Positions 17,537-25,317 of a DNA stretch of 64,000 nt are shown here, one piece after another. A program made the translations under genes and the position numbers. The stretch is from an uncultured Bacteroidales bacterium (GTDB lineage: Bacteria; Bacteroidota; Bacteroidia; Bacteroidales; Bacteroidaceae): positions 103,957 through 167,956 of the forward strand of contig CADBWR010000002.1 in the NCBI GenBank assembly GCA_902798425.1. Direction: 5' to 3'. The notes under the pieces are model-generated. The model did no database searches, had not been told where the DNA came from, and was given only the letters and a program-made list of their open reading frames with translations. Each line of letters begins with the position of its first letter. The first letter of the stretch is position 1.

Positions 17537-19261
17537 TTATTTGATAACCACTTTTTTGCCGTTGACGATATAGATGCCGCGCTGCATATTGCTGACACGA
17601 CGGCCTTGCAGGTCATAGATGCCACTTCTGCTATCTGCCTTCTTACTTCTTACTTCATTGATGCCTGTTACAATGCCTACTGGTGTTCCAGATTCGTTGT
17701 AATAGCAATGATTCTGGAAGACGAGGTTTGGAGTCTGCAGCCCATTGTTGTTGTTATTGAAGATAATGAACTGGGGCAGGGTAGTCAGCGCACCATTGTA
17801 GGTCCACTTCCATACATTGTGGCCGTTGAGTGTACCAACCTTGGTACACGTCGCTCCTGGCCATTTCCCACCAGTGTAGTCGTTCGTGTTGTCCCAAGCC
17901 CAACATTTAACTGTACTCCAGCCTGAGGTGGGAGCTTCGAAGAATGCACATACCTCGCCCTCGGTTACAGTACAGAAGTCGGGCAACTCAATCACCTCGT
18001 CCTTGATGTCGTCCAGAGCAGAGATGTCGACATTCTCTGTGACGTAAATCTTGTAGTTGGTGCCTTCATTAGCTAATTTATAACCATTGGTGTCGGCAGT
18101 CGCTTCGCCGAGTAGCAGAAGCACTTTACCCTTTTTTCCTTCTACGTTAAGCACATAACCGGTGGACGAAGACTGTTTTTTCAAGATGGCACTTTGGTTA
18201 TGGATGCCTGCAGCCTTACGAATGATGATGAGTCGTTTGATGGTGCTCTTGTAGGTTTTCCAATGACTGAGCCATACACATGGTGTACCAGGCATGGTGA
18301 GGATGTAGGCATTGGCGGCCTCTACATTGGCATAGAGAGGACATTCACCGAAACGGCCTGTGTCGTGGTTATCTACAAAGGTCACTGAGTAGCGCTTGTA
18401 GTTGTTGTCGTCAGAGAGACAGCCACCATTTAGTCTGCTCCATTTTCCCTGACTGAAAGCATCATTGATGTAATATTTCAGTGGGAAGTCGAAGGCTGCC
18501 GACTGAATCACCCCGTCCTGTTTGGTGCCGTTAATCCAATTGGTGACAACGCTCTTGCTGCCGTCCCAACACTCACCTACAGAGAACTGAGGCTGGGCAG
18601 TTACGTTATACTGTCCCACGTACTTAGCGGCAAAACCCTTCACAAAGTCATAGCGGAAACCAATATATCCAAGGTCATTCAGTAACTTGTCAAGATAGGC
18701 CAGTACGTTCTTCTGTACATTCTCTCCTGTATGGTCCAGATCACGTGCACCGTCCCATGCCATTCCCGTGTCTGCGGCTCCTGTGGGGGTATAGCCATTC
18801 TTGGAACTTTCGTCATCAGAGCAGATGTCAGCAGCAGTCAGTTGATACTCTACTCCTTTGTAGGTTTCTTTGGGGAAGTTCAGCCAGTTGGAATTGACAC
18901 TGGCCCTGTGATTGATAACTACATCCTCAATGATGCCCATGCCCTTTTCCTTAAAGGTGTTAATCATCGAGCGCAACTGTGCCTCCGTACCAAAAGCGCT
19001 CTTGTGGTCGAACCAATAGACGGGGTGATAGCCCATATTGTTAGACATCGCATTGGCGTATGCTGAGTTGGGAATCCACATCAAGTCAAAGAACTGTGAC
19101 ATCTCGTCGGCCTGTGACTCCAGATTGGTCCACTTAGTATCTGCATAGGAATCCCAGTAGAATCCCTGCAGCATCACACCTTCATATTGGGCAGGCCATC
19201 CCTGTGCATGCAGGGACAGCGTTGCCAACGTACAAACTATGAGCGAAAAAAGTTTTTTCAT
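17537..19261 (-). CDS. Secreted GH13 alpha-amylase with starch-binding module and sorting tail
   Basis: 574-residue exported amylase. The start at 19261 is chosen because MKKLFSLIVCTLATLSLHAQ is a signal peptide ending at an Ala-Gln site. Upstream in-frame codons overlap the promoter. GH13 regions are clear: DVVINH (region I), GFRYDFVKG with nucleophile Asp205, SVGECWD with acid Glu230, and VDNHDTG with Asp300. Residues about 440-540 resemble a CBM26-type starch-binding module (GWSTVKCWAWD, GKWPGATC, then FNNNNNG). The last 28 residues form the shared tail (IYDLQGRRV to NGKKVVIK). Unlike Bacteroides SusG it has no lipobox. It lies at the 3' side of the sus cluster with its own operator and promoter. 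Confidence 0.93.
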   Translation of the reverse strand: MKKLFSLIVCTLATLSLHAQGWPAQYEGVMLQGFYWDSYADTKWTNLESQADEMSQFFDLMWIPNSAYANAMSNNMGYHPVYWFDHKSAFGTEAQLRSMINTFKEKGMGIIEDVVINHRASVNSNWLNFPKETYKGVEYQLTAADICSDDESSKNGYTPTGAADTGMAWDGARDLDHTGENVQKNVLAYLDKLLNDLGYIGFRYDFVKGFAAKYVGQYNVTAQPQFSVGECWDGSKSVVTNWINGTKQDGVIQSAAFDFPLKYYINDAFSQGKWSRLNGGCLSDDNNYKRYSVTFVDNHDTGRFGECPLYANVEAANAYILTMPGTPCVWLSHWKTYKSTIKRLIIIRKAAGIHNQSAILKKQSSSTGYVLNVEGKKGKVLLLLGEATADTNGYKLANEGTNYKIYVTENVDISALDDIKDEVIELPDFCTVTEGEVCAFFEAPTSGWSTVKCWAWDNTNDYTGGKWPGATCTKVGTLNGHNVWKWTYNGALTTLPQFIIFNNNNNGLQTPNLVFQNHCYYNESGTPVGIVTGINEVRSKKADSRSGIYDLQGRRVSNMQRGIYIVNGKKVVIK

Positions 19262-19296
19262 AAGTCTACTTGTTAGTAATAATCTGTAATCTGCTG

Positions 19297-19304
19297 CAAA
19301 GATA
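19297..19304 (-). promoter_or_regulatory. -7 box of the amylase gene
   Basis: On the minus strand the box reads TATCTTTG (TAnnTTTG), about 36 bases before the amylase ATG. No TTTG -33 element is found 19-21 bases upstream. Confidence 0.65.
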
Positions 19305-19360
19305 AGAAGAATTCTTATACCTTGTTCTTGCTTCCTACTAATTATCTTGCTAACGAGCAT

Positions 19361-19372
19361 GCAATCGTTTGC
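19361..19372. promoter_or_regulatory. LacI-type operator, amylase
   Basis: GCAATCGTTTGC is one mismatch from the perfect palindrome GCAAACGTTTGC upstream of susC. Its centre is 62.5 bp upstream of the -7 box of the amylase gene. The likely ligand is the LacI-family protein encoded at 28648. Confidence 0.75.
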
Positions 19373-19417
19373 GCGCCTGCCGCTTCTTAACACAAAGATA
19401 ACTGCAATTTACGGACG

Positions 19418-19505
19418 TTTTTCCATTGCCTGGAAACATTTTTTCACAGCCTGGAAACTTTTTTCCATGGTCTGGAAAAATTATTCCACTGTCTGGAAAT
19501 TTTCT
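19418..19505. repeat. Array of four 20-22 bp palindromic units upstream of amylase
   Basis: Four adjacent units share the form TTTTTCCA-n-CTGGAAA (for example TTTTTTCCATGGTCTGG at 19459). Each is itself a TTTCCA/TGGAAA inverted repeat or a degenerate version of one. The period of 20-22 bases is about two helical turns. The function is unknown. The array lies 50-130 bp upstream of the LacI-type operator. Confidence 0.75.
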
Positions 19506-19545
19506 TGAAACACAGGATGCCTATTATCCGTGAATTCCAGTATGG

Positions 19546-19649
19546 ATGTAAGATCAATAATTGCCTACATTTAAATATGAATTGCCTACATTGCGCAAGT
19601 TGCTGTAAATCAGTAGTGAATGTAAGATATGTAGGCAATGTAGGCAATT
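19546..19649. repeat. Direct plus inverted copies of AATTGCCTACATT
   Basis: AATTGCCTACATT occurs at 19559-19571 and 19580-19592. Its reverse complement occurs in two overlapping copies at 19629-19649, so a long nested stem can form. ATGTAAGAT also occurs twice (about 19546 and 19620). No gene is seen in this part of the 19262-19774 gap. Confidence 0.75.
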
Positions 19650-19685
19650 TATACCAAAAACATAAAAACTTCCTAATGTTTGGTG

Positions 19686-19729
19686 CAAAAAGAAGGCGGG
19701 CACCGCCAGTAGAGTAGGGGTGCCCGCCT
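19686..19729 (-). terminator. Intrinsic terminator at the end of the sus cluster
   Basis: A perfect 11-bp stem (AGGCGGGCACC with GGTGCCCGCCT) is followed on the minus strand by TTCTTTTTG. It lies about 45 bases after the stop of the starch-binding-like gene. Confidence 0.9.
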
Positions 19730-19774
19730 GTGAGTGTTGTGTTTTTATAGTTAGACCTAGGTGTGTTTCGTTTC

Positions 19775-20929
19775 TTACTTAACAATCATCTTGCGACCGT
19801 TCTTGATGGCGATGCCACGGAAGCTGCTTGTTACACGCTGGCCCTGCAGGTTGAACATAACAGCACTGTCAGCGTTGCTCAGCTTAACGGTGTTGATGCC
19901 AGTAGCAATTACAAGATCTACAGACAAAGTTTTAGACTCAGAGAGGAAAGTGAAGGTTACATTGTATGTACCAGCATTCTCAACGGTCAGTACCATGTCG
20001 TTGCCATTATCACCATAAGCCTCGCCCCATCCGTGGTTTGCACAAACTTTGAACTTATAGTCCTTAGCTTCCAGGTTTACATTTCGCTTAACCAACTCAT
20101 AGTAGCCTTCGTCAACCTTTGTCATGTCGTTAGCAGTGTTCTCTGGATCCCATTCCTTCTCACCGCCAAACAACTCAAGACCGCTACCAGCAAGTGTCCA
20201 GGTCTTCTCACCAAACTCAGCATCGCCAGTCTTCACGGCAGAAACAGTACCAATCATTGTCTCCTCATTAGCTGTGAAAGTAACAGTGTATATGCCAGGG
20301 TCATCAACATAGAGCTCAAAGTTACCACCCATACCAGTATCACCAAGAGCGCCCTCGCCCTTATTGCCTAACCAAGAACCATTCTGGATGAATTTGAAAG
20401 GATAAGGGGTGTCGACATTCAGTGCAACTCCAGTCTTTTCCAACTTGTAAATCTTACCATCCTCAGTGGTCATCTTGTTTCCTTCGGCGTCTGCACTCCA
20501 TTCTACACCTAATAAGTCAGCTGAACCGGCAACAAACCAGTCTGAAGTGGCAGGACCTACATATTCACCGGTCTTGGTGGCCTCAGCAGACACATCGTGT
20601 GTTGTGGCATTGAAAGAGAATACGATGGTGTACTCGCCATCCTCGGCGATAGGCAGGAGTGCATTATCAGCAGGATAAGCCCCTTCGTCCCAGTCGTGAT
20701 TCTTCACAATCTTGTAGCCATAACCACTCTCTTTGGCCGTAATCATCAAACCGGTCTTGGTGAGAGTGTAATTAATGCCATCTGGAGAAGCCATGTCGTT
20801 GGCTGTCTCAGCAGGTTTCCACGATTCAGTTCCTAAGATAGCCTTCTCACCTGCTACAGTCCAAGTGTCTTGTGCCTGCATGCCAAGAGCTGCAGTTAAC
20901 ATAACTAAAAGCGTAAAAATTTTCTTCAT
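19775..20929 (-). CDS. Secreted starch-binding-like protein with three SusE/F-type repeats and sorting tail
   Basis: 384-residue exported protein. The signal peptide MKKIFTLLVMLTAALGMQAQ has no lipobox cysteine. Three homologous blocks of about 110 residues follow (about 21-128, 130-242 and 243-355), each opening with a W-x-VAG or W-TLAG strand and a WxPxxTANDM-like or equivalent segment, then a YKFK or YGYK strand, an NHxW element and a GxYTVTF strand. This layout resembles the starch-binding domains of SusE/SusF. The protein ends in the shared tail (FNLQGQRV to NGRKMIVK). The tail suggests T9SS-mediated surface export rather than lipid anchoring. It has its own operator and promoter and is followed by a terminator. 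Confidence 0.8.
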   Translation of the reverse strand: MKKIFTLLVMLTAALGMQAQDTWTVAGEKAILGTESWKPAETANDMASPDGINYTLTKTGLMITAKESGYGYKIVKNHDWDEGAYPADNALLPIAEDGEYTIVFSFNATTHDVSAEATKTGEYVGPATSDWFVAGSADLLGVEWSADAEGNKMTTEDGKIYKLEKTGVALNVDTPYPFKFIQNGSWLGNKGEGALGDTGMGGNFELYVDDPGIYTVTFTANEETMIGTVSAVKTGDAEFGEKTWTLAGSGLELFGGEKEWDPENTANDMTKVDEGYYELVKRNVNLEAKDYKFKVCANHGWGEAYGDNGNDMVLTVENAGTYNVTFTFLSESKTLSVDLVIATGINTVKLSNADSAVMFNLQGQRVTSSFRGIAIKNGRKMIVK

Positions 20930-20978
20930 AATCGTTTTGTTTTAAAGTTTGTAATAAAGTTTGTTGATTCTCTGTGGG

Positions 20979-20986
20979 CAAAATTA
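20979..20986 (-). promoter_or_regulatory. -7 box of the third starch-binding-like gene
   Basis: TAATTTTG on the minus strand matches TAnnTTTG, about 50 bases before the ATG. No -33 TTTG is present at normal spacing. Confidence 0.6.
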
Positions 20987-21041
20987 CTTAAATTTGCGAT
21001 AAAGTGTTCTATTATGAATAAAAAATTAATGAAGTAGTCGT

Positions 21042-21053
21042 GCAAACGATTGC
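21042..21053. promoter_or_regulatory. LacI-type operator, third starch-binding-like gene
   Basis: GCAAACGATTGC is one mismatch from GCAAACGTTTGC. It is centred 61.5 bp upstream of the -7 box, the same geometry as at the other two sites. Confidence 0.75.
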
Positions 21054-21118
21054 ATGCTGATGTATTCTTATATAGCGACTGGGGGTATATGATTACCCGC
21101 CAGTCGCAAATGAAAAAG

Positions 21119-22315
21119 TTAATCTTCAACAGGAACAAAGTGAGCAGTACCCGTAATATCGCAGAAATAGATGTCATACTGACCTGCGGGGACACCGATA
21201 TTCTTTTTGTCCTTTTCGCATACCTTTGCCCATTCTTCGTCAGTAGTCCATTCCTTATCGGAATCTCCATAGCCCCAGTTCATGACAGTATAGTCGTGAT
21301 TGGCACGGAATTTAAGTTCTGTGTCGCTTGGGAAAGTGCATCTTACATACCAGTTATGTTTTGCCTGGTCGATAGCTTTCATTTCAATCTCACCACTTGT
21401 CTCATTCCACGAGTTGAAAGAGCCAATCATTGTGATATTTGTGTACTTAGTGGGATTCTGGTCCTCAAGCTTAACCCATTTGAAGGTTAGTGCTTCGAGG
21501 TCGATAGTAAAGGTGTAGTACTCGGCAGTTGGAGCAATGAAGAAGTTGTCCTTATTGCCTTGGATAACAGTACCGCTTTCAGACTTGTCATATAGTTTCT
21601 CAGTAGCATAAACTTTTGAGAAATCTTTTTTCTGGAAGTCGGTTTTCCAATAACTGATGTTCCACACCAATAGGTCACCAGCATTACGTGCCGTAAACTT
21701 TGTGGTGTAGGTGAACTTCATGTCATTGCCCTCGCCTTCAACAGGGCTCATGATGGCTCTATTGGCATTGGCAGCAGTGTAGTTTCCTGTGGCTAATCCG
21801 TAAAGGTAATAATATGGATCTTCAAGTTTCTCAGGCGTGATGCGTAATGTAAATGGTTTTGTGAGGTAAATCAATTGTGACTCAGTACCTTTTACTGCAT
21901 CTGCAAAGATTTGTGCTGTGAAAGTACGCTCCGTGGCTTTCTTTCCATAGAAGTTGTAGACCAAATTTGTCAATTCTTCCTTTGTAACCTTGCCATCATC
22001 ACTGGCTTTAACGTTGTATGGTTCCATTTTCGGCTTGTCGTTAGCCTTGGCTTCAATACGTACATTCTTAAATTCCATGCCAGCAGGCAATGTGCCCATC
22101 TTTAGAGTGAACATCTGTATCGACTCCTCAGTCATGGTAGCGAGATCAATGGGTTGGGTGGCAGCATCAGTTGTTGTTGCCTCAAACCCCTCTACAGTGA
22201 CTACGGGTTCCTGTGGATAGACGGGAGGCATGGGGTAGTCATTATGGCTCTCAGTGCAGGCGGTCAGTGACCAACCTGCAATGATGAGCATCAGTAATAA
22301 TGATATCTTTTTCAT
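21119..22315 (-). CDS. SusE/SusF-like outer-membrane lipoprotein
   Basis: 398-residue lipoprotein with signal peptide and lipobox (SLTAC, Cys20). The N-terminal part (to about 170) is Ig-like. The C-terminal half contains a starch-binding-like block (TNITMIGSFNSWNETSG, then MKAIDQAKHNWYV, then FRANHDYTVMNWGYGD) that ends like the SusE/F family. It probably binds starch or maltooligosaccharides at the cell surface beside SusC/SusD. It is 22 bases from the preceding gene in the same operon. Pairwise identity to SusE or SusF of Bacteroides is likely low, so I give no symbol. Confidence 0.8.
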   Translation of the reverse strand: MKKISLLLMLIIAGWSLTACTESHNDYPMPPVYPQEPVVTVEGFEATTTDAATQPIDLATMTEESIQMFTLKMGTLPAGMEFKNVRIEAKANDKPKMEPYNVKASDDGKVTKEELTNLVYNFYGKKATERTFTAQIFADAVKGTESQLIYLTKPFTLRITPEKLEDPYYYLYGLATGNYTAANANRAIMSPVEGEGNDMKFTYTTKFTARNAGDLLVWNISYWKTDFQKKDFSKVYATEKLYDKSESGTVIQGNKDNFFIAPTAEYYTFTIDLEALTFKWVKLEDQNPTKYTNITMIGSFNSWNETSGEIEMKAIDQAKHNWYVRCTFPSDTELKFRANHDYTVMNWGYGDSDKEWTTDEEWAKVCEKDKKNIGVPAGQYDIYFCDITGTAHFVPVED

Positions 22316-22337
22316 AATTGCTTCTCAGTTTATGTTA

Positions 22338-23555
22338 TTATTCATTTTTAATCACACCAGTATCATCACGGAAGTTCAGATAGACGCGCTGTCCCTCCTT
22401 TCCGTCAACGAAAGGCTTTACTTCATCTCCGTTACCACGGTACTTGATGATACAGTCAGAGCTGGTTCGGTCTTTAGGATAGGCCATAAATTCTGTCTGC
22501 CACCAATCCCACTTGATGGTAACATAAGCACGCCATCCACCGTCATCGGACTTAGCATCGCCTGGCAGTTTGGGTGAGACGAACATACCGTCCATTGTAG
22601 TTGGAGTCGTGAATTTTACATAGTCTGTATAGTTGGTACGAAGAGTCTTCTCAGTCCAGAAGTCCTTAATGTCATCTCCAAGAATACTATTCAGACCAGG
22701 ACCAATTACCCAAACTGCAGCCTCGTAGAAACGGTAGGTGAGTGTCAGTTCGCGTTTTTCATTATTGCCAATACCTTCAATGAGCATGATATACCAGCCA
22801 GGATTCTCTGCAGTAACAAGACCGTCGACAGAAACCTTGAAACCAGTGGCATTGCACACATGGATAGGAGTAATCATGTTGTCGGCAAAGTTTGGCTCAC
22901 CTTGTACAGGGCTGACACGTACACCCTTTTTGTCCATCCATATCATGCGCCAGTGGTTTTGAGTAGAACCGTTTACCTGAATGGTCTTAACTGCCTTCTG
23001 CCAGTCGTTATCACAGTAAGTTCCTATGACGAACAATGAGTCAGGCATTTGAACGTTTGGTAAGGCAAACTTCGTCTTTACATTGTTGAGCTTGACAATG
23101 TTCGAAAGAGCTTGCGTTTCAGGTGTGCCTGCAATGTATGCACGAATACGCAGGTAGGCTGGTGTCTCATAGGGGAAATCTTCCTGTTTCAGTCCTTTCT
23201 TTGTGGTGAGTTGCTTGGTGGTAGCCATGGCTAATTCTCTTCCTGGTACGACCATGCGGTTTAGATGATACGTAGTAGATAGTTCACTTGGATTGGACAT
23301 GTCCTCATCAATAGAAAGCTGAACAACATATGTCGTTGTGGCAGGAAATCCGTACGAGGGTGCCGTGCAAGTAAGAGTTATCGAGTCTGTATTTGCCATG
23401 TCATATGTGCTGTTGGCAAATGTAGGCACGTTCAGCTTCAGGGCTTCTTGCGGCTTCGACAGGTCGATGACGGGGTTGTCATCACGGTCAGAATCGCAAG
23501 CTGTGAACAACAGCGCACCTATCAGCAGAGATGTTAATATAGTTATCTTTTTCAT
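22338..23555 (-). CDS. SusE-like outer-membrane lipoprotein
   Basis: 405-residue lipoprotein with lipobox FTAC (Cys20). After the lipid anchor comes a SusE-type N-terminal region (LSKPQEALKLNVPTFANST, then TYVVQLSIDEDM) that resembles the fibronectin/Ig-like domain of SusE. Two further beta domains follow, including a PDSLFVIGTYCDNDW starch-binding-like start at about 172. It lies between the SusD gene (23 bases) and the second SusE/F-like gene (22 bases), as expected in a starch locus. It presumably helps capture glucan on the surface. Confidence 0.8.
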   Translation of the reverse strand: MKKITILTSLLIGALLFTACDSDRDDNPVIDLSKPQEALKLNVPTFANSTYDMANTDSITLTCTAPSYGFPATTTYVVQLSIDEDMSNPSELSTTYHLNRMVVPGRELAMATTKQLTTKKGLKQEDFPYETPAYLRIRAYIAGTPETQALSNIVKLNNVKTKFALPNVQMPDSLFVIGTYCDNDWQKAVKTIQVNGSTQNHWRMIWMDKKGVRVSPVQGEPNFADNMITPIHVCNATGFKVSVDGLVTAENPGWYIMLIEGIGNNEKRELTLTYRFYEAAVWVIGPGLNSILGDDIKDFWTEKTLRTNYTDYVKFTTPTTMDGMFVSPKLPGDAKSDDGGWRAYVTIKWDWWQTEFMAYPKDRTSSDCIIKYRGNGDEVKPFVDGKEGQRVYLNFRDDTGVIKNE

Positions 23556-23578
23556 ATCTGTTCAATATTTAGATTTGC

Positions 23579-25279
23579 TTACTGGTAGTTGGGTTTGATG
23601 TTCGGATTGGCATTGAGTTCACTGTCGGGTATAGGGAAAATATTGAAACGCTGGTCGAACTGTGTTCCATCCTTGGTGCCACCCATCCATTCCCATACGT
23701 AATCACTTTGCCCGGCAAAGCGATTCCATCTTACGAGCACCATGCGACGCATGCCTTCGTAGCCGAATTCGCGTGACCACTCCTTGAATATGTCTTCCAG
23801 TGAAACGTTAGTCAGGGCGTCGGGGCTTGTGCTGTCATATTTATTGTTTGCTGTAACATTGGCACGCTTGCGCAGTGCTTTGATCCTATCAATACCGGTT
23901 GCAGTGCAACTGCCACCATTCTGACGAGCATCAGCCTCGGCAGAAATGAGGTAAGCTTCAGCCAATCGTAGCATAGGATAGTCGGTGTCTACAAAACGAC
24001 TGCCTGGGTCGTGGCCTGATGATCCGTCAGCATGCAGATTGTTATATTTCATGTAAATTAAACCGCTTGCAGTAGACGACTCATTATCAATACTCAGTGA
24101 TTGATTAAGGGTATAGAAGATTGCTCGGTCATCACCGACATAGGGTACAACATCCTTTGGCGCTCCCTTAATGACACTCTTTGCAGTGCTTCCGAAGAAT
24201 ACCTGCGAAAACTGCTTACGGGCACGCACTCCACGGTCCCAAGCCTCAGTAGTACCATAACCTTTGATGGGATCACCATTGGCGTCGGTTACTCCGTAAA
24301 GGTCGGTATCTTTCATGGTATTTGACATATTGCTGGCAATCATGTAGAGAGAACCTCCCCATGTCTGTGTCTTGTCACCGTCGTGGAGGGCGGGCAGGAT
24401 AATCTCGTTCTGGGCACCATTGGTGTCGTTGTCGCCCATGAACAATAGCTGGTAGGGCGAGAAACCACTTGTTGTGGAAATACTGTTGTCCTTTGTGCAA
24501 AGCTCGTAGCTGGTGTTAATGGCCATATCGGCATAACGCTTGGCATCAGCCCAGCGTGGAGTACCCGTATAGACCTCAGCATTGATATACATACGAGCCA
24601 GCAGCAACATAGCGGCAGCCTTGTCGGCACGTCCGTAGTTGATGGTCCTGGGTTCAGCCAGCACTTCGTCGCCACCAGTCTCACCCAGAATCGCCTTCAG
24701 TTCATTTTCCAGGAAAACAAAGAGGTCTGCTCGTTTAATCTGTGGTGCATTATCACTCGACAATTTGGTCAAGAAAGGAGGATTGGCAAAGAGGTCCATC
24801 AAGAAGAAATAGTGGAAAGCACGCATGAAACGTGCCTCAGCGCGTCTTTGATTCGTCTCGGCATTGTCACTTGTGGCACTATCGAGGTAGAAATTACAGA
24901 GTGTCACTCCAAACATCAGTCGGTAGTAGAGAGCCTTGATAAGTGCGTTGGAGTTAGTCCAAGAGTTGCGATTTAACTCGGGCACACCAGCATCATTCCA
25001 CCAGCAATGTCCTTCGTCGGTGGTGAGCACATTCATATACCAAATCAGTCGCGTCATATTTGACGTACCCTCGTCGATGTCGCTAAGATCAGAGTCTCCG
25101 TTAGGACCGGTTTGTCCTGTTAACACTAAATTGCTATATATCTTGTTGAAGATATAGTCTTCATTGAAGTCTGACAACTGCTGCGGATTGATATTCTTTA
25201 CCTCGAGGTCCTTCACGCACGATGTGAAGAGCACTACGAAAGCCATCATTGCAGTAGGCAGGATATATCTCATTTTCAT
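23579..25279 (-). CDS. susD: SusD/RagB-family outer-membrane glycan-binding lipoprotein
   Basis: 566-residue lipoprotein with lipobox LFTSC (Cys21). Family features are the N-terminal helix YIFNKIYSNL, the tetratricopeptide-like helices (RRAEARFMRAFHYFFLMDLF), and the C-terminal YPMLRLAEAYLISAEA helix followed by the R-x-G-Y-E-G-x-R-x-x block (WSREFGYEGMRRMVLVRWNRF) and the end FPIPDSELNANPNI. It caps the SusC transporter and binds its substrate. The start at 25279 gives MKMRYIL; 25273 is an alternative. Substrate assignment to starch rests on the surrounding amylolytic genes. Confidence 0.92.
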   Translation of the reverse strand: MKMRYILPTAMMAFVVLFTSCVKDLEVKNINPQQLSDFNEDYIFNKIYSNLVLTGQTGPNGDSDLSDIDEGTSNMTRLIWYMNVLTTDEGHCWWNDAGVPELNRNSWTNSNALIKALYYRLMFGVTLCNFYLDSATSDNAETNQRRAEARFMRAFHYFFLMDLFANPPFLTKLSSDNAPQIKRADLFVFLENELKAILGETGGDEVLAEPRTINYGRADKAAAMLLLARMYINAEVYTGTPRWADAKRYADMAINTSYELCTKDNSISTTSGFSPYQLLFMGDNDTNGAQNEIILPALHDGDKTQTWGGSLYMIASNMSNTMKDTDLYGVTDANGDPIKGYGTTEAWDRGVRARKQFSQVFFGSTAKSVIKGAPKDVVPYVGDDRAIFYTLNQSLSIDNESSTASGLIYMKYNNLHADGSSGHDPGSRFVDTDYPMLRLAEAYLISAEADARQNGGSCTATGIDRIKALRKRANVTANNKYDSTSPDALTNVSLEDIFKEWSREFGYEGMRRMVLVRWNRFAGQSDYVWEWMGGTKDGTQFDQRFNIFPIPDSELNANPNIKPNYQ

Positions 25280-25317
25280 AGTTGTAAATGCTTTATGTTA
25301 TGTTTGTCTTTTCTATA

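Noticed and set aside
19444-19785. 113-codon minus-strand frame upstream of the amylase
   Set aside because: It covers a terminator, inverted repeats and palindrome arrays, with no family features.
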